Below, piece after piece: positions 19,673 to 28,750 of a stretch of 64,000 nt of DNA. Under the pieces are notes generated by a model. The model saw nothing but the letters and a program-made list of their open reading frames with translations, made no database searches and had not been told where the DNA came from. The translations under genes were made by a program, and so were the position numbers. Numbering within the stretch: position 1 is the stretch's first letter; each line of letters opens with the position of its first letter. Origin of the DNA: AC-32 sp963717725 (GTDB taxonomy: Bacteria; Actinomycetota; Thermoleophilia; Gaiellales; Gaiellaceae); assembly GCA_963717725.1 (NCBI GenBank), contig CAVQWS010000024.1, positions 1 through 64,000 of the forward strand. Reading direction: 5' to 3'.

Positions 19673-20236
19673 TCAGGAGACGGTCAGCTTGACGTCCATC
19701 CCAGCCTGCTTGTGACCCGGAATCGAGCAGTAGACGTCGTAGGTGCCAGGCTTCAGGTCGACCTCCAGCGTCGCCGTCTTGCCCGCCTCGATCGTCGGCG
19801 TCTTCTCGTCCACACCGTTGCCCTCGATCACCAGGTCGTGCTCGATCTTGCCGTCGTTCTTGACTTCAAAGCTGTAGGAGCCGGCCGGGAGGGTGCTCTT
19901 CGGCAGCGCGATCTTGAACTCGGTCTCGGTGACCGGGACCGAGGTCGCCGCGCTCGTCGTGGTCGTGGTCGTTGCGGAGGTCGTCGTCGCCTCCGTGGTG
20001 GTTTCCGGGCCCTTCGCCTCCGCCTCGCTGCTCTCGCGCGCGAGAACGACGACCGCGGTCATCATCCCGACGAACAGCAGCAGGCAAGTGACGACGAAGA
20101 CGCGCAGCCCGCGGCCCGGGAACTGCGGGTACCAGCGCGGAACGAGCATCGAGACGATCAGCGAGAAGCCGGCGAAGCCCAGGACGGCGAGCCCGAGCCC
20201 GATCTTGTGCCCCGTCGAGAGCCCCAGCAGCAGCAC
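19673..20236 (-). CDS. membrane-anchored cupredoxin-domain protein
   Basis: 187 residues: two N-terminal membrane helices (IGLGLAVLGFAGFSLIVSML and LRVFVVTCLLLFVGMMTAVV), a Thr-rich linker (ETTTEATTTSATTTTTTSAA), then a cupredoxin domain. Type-1 copper ligands are visible: His in KIEHDLVIEG, Cys and His in YCSIPGHKQAGM, and that Met. The domain should face outward and carry one copper, probably in electron transfer. It precedes a 58-residue membrane protein and an aquaporin on the same strand in reverse order of coordinates. Confidence 0.85.
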   Translation of the reverse strand: MLLLGLSTGHKIGLGLAVLGFAGFSLIVSMLVPRWYPQFPGRGLRVFVVTCLLLFVGMMTAVVVLARESSEAEAKGPETTTEATTTSATTTTTTSAATSVPVTETEFKIALPKSTLPAGSYSFEVKNDGKIEHDLVIEGNGVDEKTPTIEAGKTATLEVDLKPGTYDVYCSIPGHKQAGMDVKLTVS

Positions 20237-20280
20237 CGCGGGAACCTAGCATGGCTCCAGGCCCCGCTCGGCGACCTCGG

Positions 20281-20457
20281 TCAGGTCTGCGCCGGTGCCG
20301 GCTTCCGCCCCACCACGAAGTAGCCAACGATCCAGACGATCGGGAAGACGAACCCGATCAGGAACAGCGCCCAGCGCCCCTTGTACGCCAACCCCAGGCC
20401 GAAGATGACCAGCAGGATCATGTACAGGAACGCCCCGATTCCGATTCCCCACCACAT
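20281..20457 (-). CDS. small two-helix membrane protein
   Basis: 58 residues starting MWWGIGIGAFLYMILLVIFG and continuing with GRWALFLIGFVFPIVWIVGY; two membrane segments and a short charged tail. An AAAGGAGA ribosome site lies 5 nt upstream of the ATG, which supports this short start over longer frames. Function unknown. Confidence 0.75.
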   Translation of the reverse strand: MWWGIGIGAFLYMILLVIFGLGLAYKGRWALFLIGFVFPIVWIVGYFVVGRKPAPAQT

Positions 20458-20530
20458 CGCTTCTCCTTTGCTCGACCCGCGCAGGATCGAGCGTGGAGGC
20501 AGGCGGCGCATCGCCCGAAGCGGATGAGGC

Positions 20531-21271
20531 TTAGCGCGCGGCCGCGTCGCCCGGGCGCGGCTCGTCGAGCCCGGTCTCCGGCGGCCCGACGGGCTCCGGC
20601 GAGGGTGGGTGCAGGTAGAGCCGGTCGTAGGCGAGGGCGGCGAGACCGGCACCGATCAGTGGCCCGACCCAGTAGACCCAGGCGTCGCTCCAGAAGTTCT
20701 GCACAAGCTCCGGGCCGAGCGCGCGCGCCGGGTTCATCGCCGCGCCGGTATACGGGCCGCCCATGCAGATGTCGAGCGTGATCGTGAAGCCGATCGCCAG
20801 GCCGGCGATCGAGGCGAACGCCCCGCGCGGGTCGGCAGCCGTCGCGAAGATCACCCAGACCAAGAAGAACGTCAGCACGCCCTCGATCACGACGCCGCCG
20901 CCGCCTCCGATCCCTGGAGCGAGCGAGGGCGCGCCGAGGTTGACGAGGTCGACCTGCTGCTGCGGGAGCACCGCGCTCAGCAGAAAGGCCGCCAGGATCG
21001 CTCCGACTAGCTGCGCGAACCAGTAGGCCGCTGCGAGGTGCATCTCGATCCTGCGCGTGACCAGGAAGCCGAACGTCACGGCCGGGTTGAAGTGTCCGCC
21101 CGAGATGTGGCCGACCGCAGAGGCCATCACGCCGATCGCGAGCCCGTGGGCCAGCGCGATCACGGTCAGGTTGCCGCCGTGCGTCGCGATGATCGACCCG
21201 GCCCCGACGAAGATGAGGGTGAACGTCCCGACGAACTCCGCGAACCCGCGCTGCAGTAGGGCCGAACGCAT
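20531..21271 (-). CDS. aquaporin / MIP-family channel
   Basis: About 246 residues with both NPA boxes, SGGHFNPAVTFGF and GAAMNPARALGPEL, and six hydrophobic segments. The Arg after the second NPA (the selectivity filter) is kept. This fits a water channel or glycerol facilitator; spacing alone does not separate the two. The start at 21271 (MRSALLQRGFAEFVGTF) is the usual MIP N-terminus; the longer frame upstream is not similar to the family. The C-terminal tail is Pro/Glu-rich. Confidence 0.92.
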   Translation of the reverse strand: MRSALLQRGFAEFVGTFTLIFVGAGSIIATHGGNLTVIALAHGLAIGVMASAVGHISGGHFNPAVTFGFLVTRRIEMHLAAAYWFAQLVGAILAAFLLSAVLPQQQVDLVNLGAPSLAPGIGGGGGVVIEGVLTFFLVWVIFATAADPRGAFASIAGLAIGFTITLDICMGGPYTGAAMNPARALGPELVQNFWSDAWVYWVGPLIGAGLAALAYDRLYLHPPSPEPVGPPETGLDEPRPGDAAAR

Positions 21272-21382
21272 GCCAAAAACGCTAGAACGAGGGTCGGATG
21301 GCGCCCCTTCGAGGGATGCCGCACCCCGCGCCAGGAGCCGACTCTTTCCTCGGCGTATCAACTGCGGAACGAAAGGCGACTC

Positions 21383-21463
21383 ATGTCTACGGACATCCTC
21401 AAGCGCAAGATCCGGAACTTCCCGATCGCGAACCTGAGCGAGCGCATCGCCGCCGCGAGCTAG
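21383..21463 (+). CDS. 26-residue peptide gene with its own terminator
   Basis: An ATG preceded by GAAAGG at 8-nt spacing opens a 26-residue frame, MSTDILKRKIRNFPIANLSE plus RIAAAS, which is amphipathic and basic in its first half. A strong hairpin follows 15 nt after the stop. The compact ribosome-site/ORF/terminator unit suggests a real short transcript, either for a peptide or for a small RNA. No function can be assigned. Confidence 0.5.
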   Translation: MSTDILKRKIRNFPIANLSERIAAAS

Positions 21464-21477
21464 TCCCTCGCGGCCAG

Positions 21478-21497
21478 GGGCCCGGCTTGCCGGGCCC
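21478..21497 (+). terminator. terminator after the 26-residue peptide gene
   Basis: Perfect 8-bp stem GGGCCCGG/CCGGGCCC with loop CTTG. Confidence 0.8.
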
Positions 21498-21527
21498 GGG
21501 GCGGATCGAGTACCTTCCGGCTCGCCC

Positions 21528-22064
21528 ATGCAGGAAGAAAGCCGACCCGCCGACGATAGGTCCTATGCCGCGCTCGGCGATCGCGTCACCGGGATCCTCC
21601 AAGCCGCCGAGCAGGCTGCCGACGAGATCCGCGAGGAGGCACGCGAGCTGGCGGCCGACCTCGAGCGGAAGGCTCGCACCGAGGCGGAGCAGCTGAAGCA
21701 GCAGCTGACCGCCGAGGCTCGCGAGCTGCGCGCAGAGGCCGACGGGTACGCGCGCGACATGCGGCTCGCGGTCGAGGCCTATGCGAAGCAACACCGGCGC
21801 CAGGCCGAGGAGGAGGCGCGAACGGTAGTGGCCGAGGCCGAGAAGGAGTCCACCTCCATGCGCGAAGCCGCCGAGCAGTCGGTGCGCCAGGTCGAGGCCG
21901 ACGTGCGGCGCCGCCAGGAGGAGCTGCGAGGCGAGGTGCGTATGCTCGACCACCGCAAGCGCGAGGCGCTCGAGCGGCTACGGGAGATCGCGGCCGCCGT
22001 GCAGGACGTTCTGCCGGCCGAGGAGTCGCTCGCGCGCGACCTCCAGCCGCAAGCTCGCTCCTAG
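21528..22064 (+). CDS. coiled-coil protein, DivIVA-like architecture
   Basis: 178 residues, almost entirely charged heptad-like sequence (DEIREEARELAADLERKART, RRRQEELRGEVRMLDHRKRE), predicted as one long coiled coil without membrane segment. Such proteins occur next to cell-division and polar-growth genes in actinobacteria, but no DivIVA signature could be confirmed. Its stop overlaps the stop of the convergent transglycosylase gene. Confidence 0.65.
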   Translation: MQEESRPADDRSYAALGDRVTGILQAAEQAADEIREEARELAADLERKARTEAEQLKQQLTAEARELRAEADGYARDMRLAVEAYAKQHRRQAEEEARTVVAEAEKESTSMREAAEQSVRQVEADVRRRQEELRGEVRMLDHRKREALERLREIAAAVQDVLPAEESLARDLQPQARS

Positions 22065-22684
22065 CAGGCGGCGAGCAGGCCCGCGCGGGCCTCGATGTTC
22101 TTCACGTAGCGCAGCGTCGCCGTGGTCGGCGCGCCGCCGGCCCGCTCGACGGCGCTCGGGCCGGCGTTGTAGGCCGCCAGCGCGAGATCGAGCGAGCCGA
22201 AGCGGTCGATCATCTGCCGCAGGTAGCGCGCACCCGCGAGCACGTTCGTCGCCGGGTCCTCGCCGTCCAGCCGCAGCTCACGCGCCGTCGCCGGCATCAG
22301 CTGCAACAGGCCGGTCGCCCCCGCTCCGGAGTGCGCATTCGGGTTCATGCGCGACTCCTCGTACGCAGTCGCCACGAGCACCGCCAGCGGCACGCCGGTC
22401 GTGGCCGAGGCGGTCGCGAAGGCACTACGGAAGGGCCGTGGCACGGGGCAGGTCGCGCTCACCGTCGGAGCGGACGGAGTGCGGCGTTCGGGCGGCTTCG
22501 CGTTCGAGCTCTCGAGCCGCGTCGACTCGGCGACCACCGTCAGCAGCACCAGCGCCAGCACGACGGCGCGCACGCTGCGCCAGGCGGCCGGCCTGCGCTT
22601 CGGCGGCAGCTTCCGCCGCGTGGTCGCGCGCCTGCGCGAGCGCGCGAACTGGAGATCCATCTCGGAGAGGTTGTGCCACGCCAC
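22061..22684 (-). CDS. membrane-anchored lytic transglycosylase (SLT domain)
   Basis: 207 residues: basic N-terminus, a membrane anchor (SVRAVVLALVLLTVVAES), then a soluble lytic transglycosylase domain. The catalytic Glu is in VATAYEESRMNPNAHSGAGA; TGLLQLMPATA and LALAAYNAGPSAVERAGG are the standard further motifs. It cleaves peptidoglycan glycan strands. GTG at 22684 gives a short N-terminal extension; ATG at MDLQF is an alternative. Confidence 0.9.
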   Translation of the reverse strand: MAWHNLSEMDLQFARSRRRATTRRKLPPKRRPAAWRSVRAVVLALVLLTVVAESTRLESSNAKPPERRTPSAPTVSATCPVPRPFRSAFATASATTGVPLAVLVATAYEESRMNPNAHSGAGATGLLQLMPATARELRLDGEDPATNVLAGARYLRQMIDRFGSLDLALAAYNAGPSAVERAGGAPTTATLRYVKNIEARAGLLAAC

Positions 22685-22791
22685 GAGGGGTGGACCCTAC
22701 CCCCGATCGGCTTGGACAAACGGTCCTGGACTCGAGATCGAGCCTCCTATACCTTCCAGCCGAAGTTGGTCGTCAACGGAAGGGGAGATCG

Positions 22792-24396
22792 ATGACGAAG
22801 ACCACCCGCTTCACGCTGCTGCTCGCGGCTGCGGCCTTGGGGGGCCTGTTTCTCGCCGCGGGCGTCCGCGCGGAGCCACCGGGCGGCGAAGGCGAGGGCG
22901 GCGAGAAGGTGCCGTTCGTCCGCACGGCGGCCCCCGGGGCCAAGCACAACTGGTCGTTCGAGTGCACCGCGAGCTCGGGCGGCCTGAACACGAAGCTCGA
23001 CTGCGACGACCCGTTCCCGAACAACGAGCCGAACATCGTCGTCGACGCAGCGAACCCGCTGCACATGATCGCGAGCTCGAACGACTACGGCTCGTGCTGC
23101 GACCAGTACTACACGTCGTTCGACGGCGGAAACACATGGTCGACCGGGAACATGTCGACGGAGAACGACAATCGCACCGGCAGCGACCCGGTGACGGCCA
23201 TCGACGTCAAGCACCAGGTCGCGCTCCACTCCTCGCTGAACTACCGCTTCAACATGGCCGGCGAGACCTGCGACGGCGACGTGGTCGTGTCGCCCTCGAC
23301 CGACGGCGGCCTGACCTGGGACAAGCCGGTGATCGTCGGCCCCGGCAGGGGTTGCGACCTCGACAATTTCCAGAACTTCGGCGACAAGGAGTGGATCACC
23401 ACCGACAACAACCCACAGTCCACCTTCTACGGGCGGACCTACGTGACGTGGACGTCGTTCATCGCCGACCACGGGGAGTACGTCGAGTCGCCGATCCTCG
23501 AGAGCCACAGCGACGACGGCGGCAAGCACTGGACGAAGCCGCAGGAGATCTCCGGTTCGAATGCGGCGCTCTGCACGTTCCAGACCGAGGGCGGGGCGGG
23601 CGAGTGCGACGAGGATCAGGCCTCGGTGCCGACGGTCGGCCCCGACGGCACGGTCTACGTCGCGTTCATGAACAGCCAGAACCTCGCGCTCTGGGAACCG
23701 GGAGAGGCGTTCGATGACCAGTACCTCGTCGTCAGCTCCAGCGACGGTGGCCTCCACTGGTCGAAGCCGAGCTTCGCAGCCGGTCTCGAGGACGGCTCCC
23801 GCGACTACCCGATCAACGTCGACGGCCGCCAGACGCTGACCGGCTACCAGGTGCGCGTCTGGGGCGCGGGCAACATCGTCGCCGACCCAAAGGTCAACAA
23901 GCGGCTGTTCCTGGTCTACTCGGACAACAGCCATGGCGACCATGACGCCGACCATCCGGTCACGAACTCGGACGTCTTCGTCGTCAGCTCGACGAACGGC
24001 GGCAGCAACTGGAACGCGCCGACGCCCGTCGACACCGGCGCGGGCGACCAGTGGTTCCCGTGGGCGGACGTCAACCCGGTCAACGGGAAGCTAGGCGTGC
24101 TCTACCACGACCGCGGCAACTCGAATGGCCCGACGTACACGACGGCCCTCGCGGAGGGCCAGCCGGGCTCGTTCTTGAAGTCGACGATCAGCACGCAGCC
24201 GTCGAACCCGACGATGTCGGAGTACTTCCAGGCCGGCGATCCGGCCTGCGAGTTCTGCGCCGTGTTCCACGGCGACTACATCGGGCTGGCGTACGGCAAG
24301 GACGGCCACGCGAACGCGACCTGGACGGACATGCGCGACCCGTCCACGTTCACGCAGGGGCTGTTCTTCCAGTTCATCTACTACGCGCGTAGGTAA
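22792..24396 (+). CDS. secreted BNR/Asp-box sialidase-like propeller protein
   Basis: 534 residues, signal peptide (RFTLLLAAAALGGLFLAAGV) and GGGGAG ribosome site. Five Asp-boxes (SFDGGNTWS, STDGGLTWD, SDDGGKHWT, SSDGGLHWS, STNGGSNWN) mark a beta-propeller of the sialidase superfamily. The catalytic Arg triad and Tyr of true sialidases could not be confirmed, so glycosidase activity is open; binding or another hydrolase activity is equally likely. Cys-rich stretches (SNDYGSCCDQYY, DPACEFCAVFHG) suggest disulfides outside the cell. Confidence 0.8.
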   Translation: MTKTTRFTLLLAAAALGGLFLAAGVRAEPPGGEGEGGEKVPFVRTAAPGAKHNWSFECTASSGGLNTKLDCDDPFPNNEPNIVVDAANPLHMIASSNDYGSCCDQYYTSFDGGNTWSTGNMSTENDNRTGSDPVTAIDVKHQVALHSSLNYRFNMAGETCDGDVVVSPSTDGGLTWDKPVIVGPGRGCDLDNFQNFGDKEWITTDNNPQSTFYGRTYVTWTSFIADHGEYVESPILESHSDDGGKHWTKPQEISGSNAALCTFQTEGGAGECDEDQASVPTVGPDGTVYVAFMNSQNLALWEPGEAFDDQYLVVSSSDGGLHWSKPSFAAGLEDGSRDYPINVDGRQTLTGYQVRVWGAGNIVADPKVNKRLFLVYSDNSHGDHDADHPVTNSDVFVVSSTNGGSNWNAPTPVDTGAGDQWFPWADVNPVNGKLGVLYHDRGNSNGPTYTTALAEGQPGSFLKSTISTQPSNPTMSEYFQAGDPACEFCAVFHGDYIGLAYGKDGHANATWTDMRDPSTFTQGLFFQFIYYARR

Positions 24397-24403
24397 CGCG
24401 ATC

Positions 24404-24433
24404 GGCCGGGGCCGCGGCGACGCGGCTCCGGCC
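24404..24433 (+). terminator. terminator after the BNR protein gene
   Basis: A 13-bp stem (GGCCGGGGCCGCG with CGCGGCTCCGGCC, one G-U pair) with a 4-nt loop, 8 nt after the stop codon. Confidence 0.75.
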
Positions 24434-24460
24434 TCCCTACCAAGGCTTAACCCAACCCGA

Positions 24461-24474
24461 GGCAAGGCCTTGCC
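24461..24474. promoter_or_regulatory. 14-bp perfect palindrome upstream of a secreted-protein gene
   Basis: GGCAAGGCCTTGCC is a perfect palindrome 76 nt before the ATG at 24550. It could be an operator, but no regulator is linked to it, and the repeats of GCCCGG around it may simply be chance. Confidence 0.25.
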
Positions 24475-24549
24475 CGGTTTTGCCCGGCCTTGACGGGCAC
24501 GCTCGTAGCTTCCTGATCGAGAGGTTCAAACGACTCAGGGAGGTTCGAG

Positions 24550-24930
24550 ATGAAGCGCATCACCATGGTTCTGGCAGCCGCCGCCCTCGCGCTGGCTGTA
24601 TCGGTCCCGGCCGTGCTGGCCTCCGGCGGCGGCGGCACGCGGATCGTGCTCAAACCCGCGAAGGCGTTCCCTGCCGCGAAGGGCTCGGCGACCTTCAAGG
24701 CGAAGGCCGGCGAGCGGCAGTTGGAGGCGGAGGTCGAGCACGTCCGGCGCCTCGCGGGCCGGACAGTGACCTTCTACGTCGGGGGCAAGCGCCTCGGCGG
24801 CGCGAAGGTCGGCGCGCTCGGCACTGCTCACCTCGAGCGCCGCAACGGCGCCGTCCCCGCTGTCCACGCCGGCACGGTCGTCAGCGTCAAGACCGCAAGC
24901 GGCATCCTGATCGCCAGGGGCTCCTTCTAG
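24550..24930 (+). CDS. small secreted protein of unknown function
   Basis: 126 residues with a signal peptide (ITMVLAAAALALAVSVPAVL, cut near LAS) and a GGGAGG ribosome site. The mature part is all-beta in appearance (KGSATFKAKAGERQLEAEVE, GRTVTFYVGGKRLGGAKV), without cysteines. No family recognised. Confidence 0.7.
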   Translation: MKRITMVLAAAALALAVSVPAVLASGGGGTRIVLKPAKAFPAAKGSATFKAKAGERQLEAEVEHVRRLAGRTVTFYVGGKRLGGAKVGALGTAHLERRNGAVPAVHAGTVVSVKTASGILIARGSF

Positions 24931-24948
24931 CCGGTAGCTTCCGCCGCG

Positions 24949-25806
24949 ATGCCGCTCCACCTCGGCCTGATCCTCCCGAACTACGGCGAAGGCCTCGAGT
25001 CGGAGCGGCTCGCGGCGTGTGCGGTGGCCGCCGAGGAGTCGGGCTTCGACTCCGGCTGGGTGACCGACCACGTGGTCGTGCCTGACGAGCACGCGGCCGT
25101 CTACGGCTCGATCGCGGAGGCGCTCCTCTCGCTCGGCTTCCTCGCCGGCCGGACTCAGCGGCTGCAGCTCGGGGTGTCGGCCCTGATCGTCCCGGCGCGG
25201 AACCCGCTGGTCGCGCTGAAACAGCTGACGACGCTCGACTTCCTCTCGGGCGGCCGCGTCGTGACCGCGGTCGCGGCAGGTTGGATGGAGGCGGAGTTCG
25301 AGACGCTCGGAGCAAGCTTCGCCGAGCGCGGGAAGGTGCTCGACGAGTGGCTCGACCTGGCCGCTGCCGCGTTCGACCAGATGCCCGGGCGCGTGCGCTT
25401 CCAGGGCAACTACCTCTCACTCGACGGCTGGCTCGCGCCGGCGCTCGCGCGACGGCCCGAGCTCTGGGTCGCCGGCGTCTCGCGTGCGACCTTGCGGCGC
25501 GCGGCCAAGACCGGCGTCTGGCACCCGGTCGCGCTCTCGGTCGACGAGCTGCGCGAGCTCGGGCGAGGCTTCGACGGGCGGACCGTGCTCCGCTTCAGCA
25601 CGTACTTCGCCAACGAGCCGAAGGCGGGCGAAGATGAGCGCGGGCGTCACGCGATCGAGGGCCCGCCGGAGTGGATCGCCGAACGGCTGGCCGAGTACGT
25701 CGAGGCGGGCTGCGACGGCTTCGTCGTCAACCTCGGGCACGACTCGCCCGACCTCGAAGACCGCGTGCGCCGCTTCGGCGCCGAGGTGGCGCCGCTCCTT
25801 ACCTGA
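24949..25806 (+). CDS. LLM-class (F420/FMN) flavin-dependent oxidoreductase
   Basis: 285 residues of the luciferase-like monooxygenase fold. It starts LHLGLILPNYGEG and has AEESGFDSGWVTDHV, then LQLGVSALIVPARNPLVALK and LDFLSGGRVVTAVAAGWMEA. Many actinobacterial members use coenzyme F420 rather than FMN; which one is used here cannot be read from the sequence. Its end overlaps the convergent acyltransferase stop by 8 nt. Confidence 0.88.
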   Translation: MPLHLGLILPNYGEGLESERLAACAVAAEESGFDSGWVTDHVVVPDEHAAVYGSIAEALLSLGFLAGRTQRLQLGVSALIVPARNPLVALKQLTTLDFLSGGRVVTAVAAGWMEAEFETLGASFAERGKVLDEWLDLAAAAFDQMPGRVRFQGNYLSLDGWLAPALARRPELWVAGVSRATLRRAAKTGVWHPVALSVDELRELGRGFDGRTVLRFSTYFANEPKAGEDERGRHAIEGPPEWIAERLAEYVEAGCDGFVVNLGHDSPDLEDRVRRFGAEVAPLLT

Positions 25807-27829
25807 AGAGCTCGCGCCGGAAGGCGTTGCGGAACGGCGTCGACAGCTCGAGCCCGTAGGTCGAGGAGATGTGGCCCTGGTCGATCCAGCCGATCGTCCG
25901 GTTGACGACCATCGGGCAGAGAACCGCAACCGACGACGCGTGCGCGCAGAACCAGCCGGTGACGTTCATGAAGCCGACGTGCGCCTTGGCCGCGGCGGCC
26001 GCCACCGCAGCGTCGGTCTGCAGCTCGACGAGCGTCGCCTTCGAGCTGCACGTCCGCATATTCGCGCCCGCGGAGAGCAGGCAGTCGACCGGGTTGCGGT
26101 GCTGGTGCGGCGAGTCGCCGACCACGATCGTGCTGGCCGAGAAGCTGCGGGCGTCCCGGATCAACCCGGCAACGCCCTTGACCGCGGCGGCCGGCGTCTT
26201 GCTCCCGGCCCAGCTGCCGACGACCAGCGTAGCCTGCGGATGGAGCGCCGCCGCGCGGTTGATCGCCCAGCGGTACCAGATCCCGCAGGGCCAGCTCTTG
26301 TGCGTCCACGAGCTCGGGACGCAGCCGACCTTGACGAACGGCACGACCGACCATGCGTCGCGCTTGGCCATGCGCAGGACTGGCGGCATCCACATCTCAG
26401 CGTGCGAGTCGCCGAACACGACGAGCGTCTTGGTTGCGTCCGCCGTGCCGAGGCGGCAGATCTTGCTCGTGGTCTCGCCCTGGCGGGCGGAGCAGCCGCT
26501 CGGGAACGCGAAGAGGTCGTTGCGCAGGTCGGTCACTGCAGGGGTCAGCGGCCACGGCAGCGCGGCGCCGCGCCTCGCGGCGTTGACGGCATCGACCACG
26601 GCCGGCAGCGGCTTCCACGAGCTGCGCGCGGCGCTGGTTTTCCACACCAGCTCGGCCGGGCGGACGGCAGCAGCTGCATTCGAGATCCGCGTCGCCCGCG
26701 CGTTCAGCGAGACGAGGATCGGCACGGCGACAGCCAGGATCACGGCCGCCGAGGCGGGCCAGAGCAGCGCGCCGGTTTGCGGGCGCCACCTCATCTGCCT
26801 GATGGGGTTCTCGTAAAGGGCATAGCTCAGTATCGACAGTCCGAAGGCTCCAGCCAAGAGACCGAGCCGGACGACAGTCGACAGATCGTGGCCTACGTAA
26901 TCGGCCGCGATCACGAGCACGGGCCAGTGCCAGAGGTAGAAGGTGTACGAGCGGTCGCCGACGTAGCGGAACGGCGCGAGGGAGAGTAGCCGCGAGGCGC
27001 TCCCGTCGGAAGCCGCGATCACGAGCGCCGCGCCGATCGTCGGCAGCAGGGCCGCGTAGCCGGGGAAGGGCGTCGAGCTTGAGAACGCGACCGCGGCGGT
27101 GCAGATGCATGCCAGGCCGAGCCACGCCGCGGCCCCGCGCAGACGCGGCGCGGCGATCGCCAGCGCCGCGCCGAGCGCGAGCTCCCAGGCACGGGTGGCC
27201 GTGGAGTAGTACGCGTAGGTCGCATCGCTCGCCGTGCTGTGGATCGACCACGCAAGAGACGCGCCGGCCGCGGCGAGCACGATCCAGAGCAGGCGCCGCC
27301 GCAGGAACGGCACCGCCAGCACCCCGGCGAGCACTATCGGCCAGACGAGGTAGAACTGCTCCTCGACCGCCAGCGTCCAGTAGTGCTGCACCGGCGAGGG
27401 CGGCTGCAGTTGCGAGAAGTAGTCGCTGCCCTCGCGCGCAAAGTGCACGTTCGCCATGAAGAACGCGGCCCAGACGCTGTCGCTGACGGCTTGACGGGCG
27501 CGCACGAGGTTGAGCAGCTGGTGCGCGACGAGATCCGTGACGACGAGCGTCAGCACCGCCGCAGGCAGGATCCGCCGGGCGCGCCGGACGTAGAAATCGG
27601 AGAGCCGGATACGCCCGTCGCGGCGGGCCTGGCGAAGCAGCAGCCCGGTGATCAGATAGCCGGAGAGGACGAAGAAGACGTCGACCCCGACGTAGCCACC
27701 CTGCACGAACGGCAGCCCGGCGTGGTCGAGCACCACGAGCAGGACCGCGACCGCTCGCAGCCCCTGCAGTTCACGGCGATGCGGCACTCCCGCATCGTCC
27801 CACCGAACGGGGCCGCTGCCAACCGGCAT
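25799..27829 (-). CDS. acyltransferase-3 / SGNH two-domain membrane protein (OafA-like)
   Basis: 676 residues. The N-terminal ~380 residues form an acyltransferase-3 membrane domain of about ten helices, with RELQGLRAVAVLLVVLDHAG (conserved His) and YVGVDVFFVLSGYLITGLLL. The C-terminal ~250 residues are an SGNH hydrolase domain with LVVFGDSHAEMWMP (Ser nucleophile) and the Asp/His pair in IDQGHISSTYG. The family O-acetylates cell-surface glycans such as lipopolysaccharide, peptidoglycan or exopolysaccharide. It lies just outside the left edge of the proposed island. Confidence 0.92.
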   Translation of the reverse strand: MPVGSGPVRWDDAGVPHRRELQGLRAVAVLLVVLDHAGLPFVQGGYVGVDVFFVLSGYLITGLLLRQARRDGRIRLSDFYVRRARRILPAAVLTLVVTDLVAHQLLNLVRARQAVSDSVWAAFFMANVHFAREGSDYFSQLQPPSPVQHYWTLAVEEQFYLVWPIVLAGVLAVPFLRRRLLWIVLAAAGASLAWSIHSTASDATYAYYSTATRAWELALGAALAIAAPRLRGAAAWLGLACICTAAVAFSSSTPFPGYAALLPTIGAALVIAASDGSASRLLSLAPFRYVGDRSYTFYLWHWPVLVIAADYVGHDLSTVVRLGLLAGAFGLSILSYALYENPIRQMRWRPQTGALLWPASAAVILAVAVPILVSLNARATRISNAAAAVRPAELVWKTSAARSSWKPLPAVVDAVNAARRGAALPWPLTPAVTDLRNDLFAFPSGCSARQGETTSKICRLGTADATKTLVVFGDSHAEMWMPPVLRMAKRDAWSVVPFVKVGCVPSSWTHKSWPCGIWYRWAINRAAALHPQATLVVGSWAGSKTPAAAVKGVAGLIRDARSFSASTIVVGDSPHQHRNPVDCLLSAGANMRTCSSKATLVELQTDAAVAAAAAKAHVGFMNVTGWFCAHASSVAVLCPMVVNRTIGWIDQGHISSTYGLELSTPFRNAFRRELFR

Positions 27830-27848
27830 CGAGGTTCGCCAAGTCCGA

Positions 27849-27891
27849 TGGGCGCGGCCGGGATCGAACCAGCGACCTCCCGCGTGTGAAG
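27849..27891 (-). pseudogene. 3' fragment of tRNA-Val(CAC), putative att site
   Basis: 43 nt matching the 3' end of the intact tRNA-Val(CAC) at 47425 with a single C/T difference, covering acceptor 3' strand, T-arm, variable loop and part of the anticodon stem and loop. The 5' half is missing, so it cannot fold as a tRNA. Confidence 0.85.
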
Positions 27892-28750
27892 GGTGCGCTG
27901 GGCTTGCGGCTGGTTGCGCCTAGCCGCGAATCCGGCTGTTCAAGCCGAGTGACGGCACGCGCCGAAAGCAGGCGAAACTAGGCGTGGGTTCCAGAATGGT
28001 TCCACCCTCCCCGCGCTCTTCAGTCGTCGCGGACTGGCGCATCATCCTCGCTGGACCAAAGCGCGACGACGATGGCTCGTTCGAGCTTTGCACGCGTTCT
28101 GATCCGCCGGCCAGGTCACGACGCTCAGCTCGGCGACCTCGTCCACCAAGCGAAACGTCCACTCGGGGAGGCCGGGAGGGTTACGGTCCGACTTCGTGTG
28201 CCGACGGTCGAGCTCGCCGCGGGTGACGCCGCATGGCTTGTAGCTCATGCCGAACGTTCCGGCGCGCAGCGCGCATCAGCTCGCGGACGTAGCCACGTCG
28301 AAGAGCTGGGCGCTGAAGCGCCCGATCGTCTCGATGTTCGTGATCACGCCGAGCGGCTTCTTGCCCTGAACTCGACGCCGTGCTGGAAGAGCAATATCGG
28401 GCGATGGCGGAGCTCTTCCTGAACGTTCGGACGGTTGACCATTCAGCCCGGGGCGCCGAACAATGGTCTCGCGCCGCGTCGACGCGCCGCAAAAGTGGGA
28501 GAGCACGTGGGGTGCTGCGGCACATCCGTGTTTTCGCAGGCAGCGTCGACGCGGCGTCCATCGCATTTACGCCGCCGCAGAAGCGGACGCCGGTGCATCC
28601 AGACCCGGGTACGGTCGTGTACCGCTGTCCGTGCTGGGGGAGCCCGGCGAGCAGCCCCCCGCGCGCCCTCGGGCTGATGGCTGCGTCCCTCCACCGAGAC
28701 TGGGACGCGCTCGTCAACGCGCCTCGTCTCCCGTCCGTGATTGGTCTCGG
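27892..28750. other. degenerate region without a clear gene
   Basis: About 860 nt next to the tRNA fragment. Short open frames occur on both strands, for example minus-strand 28042-28248 (68 codons, containing PPGLPEWTFRLVDEVAELSV), 28276-28566 and plus-strand 28380-28754. None has a convincing ribosome site together with a recognisable domain. A GGTTCCAGAATGGTTCC direct repeat lies at 27988-28004. Codon use looks unlike the flanking genes. I read this as remains of former genes, possibly including the lost integrase. Confidence 0.5.
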
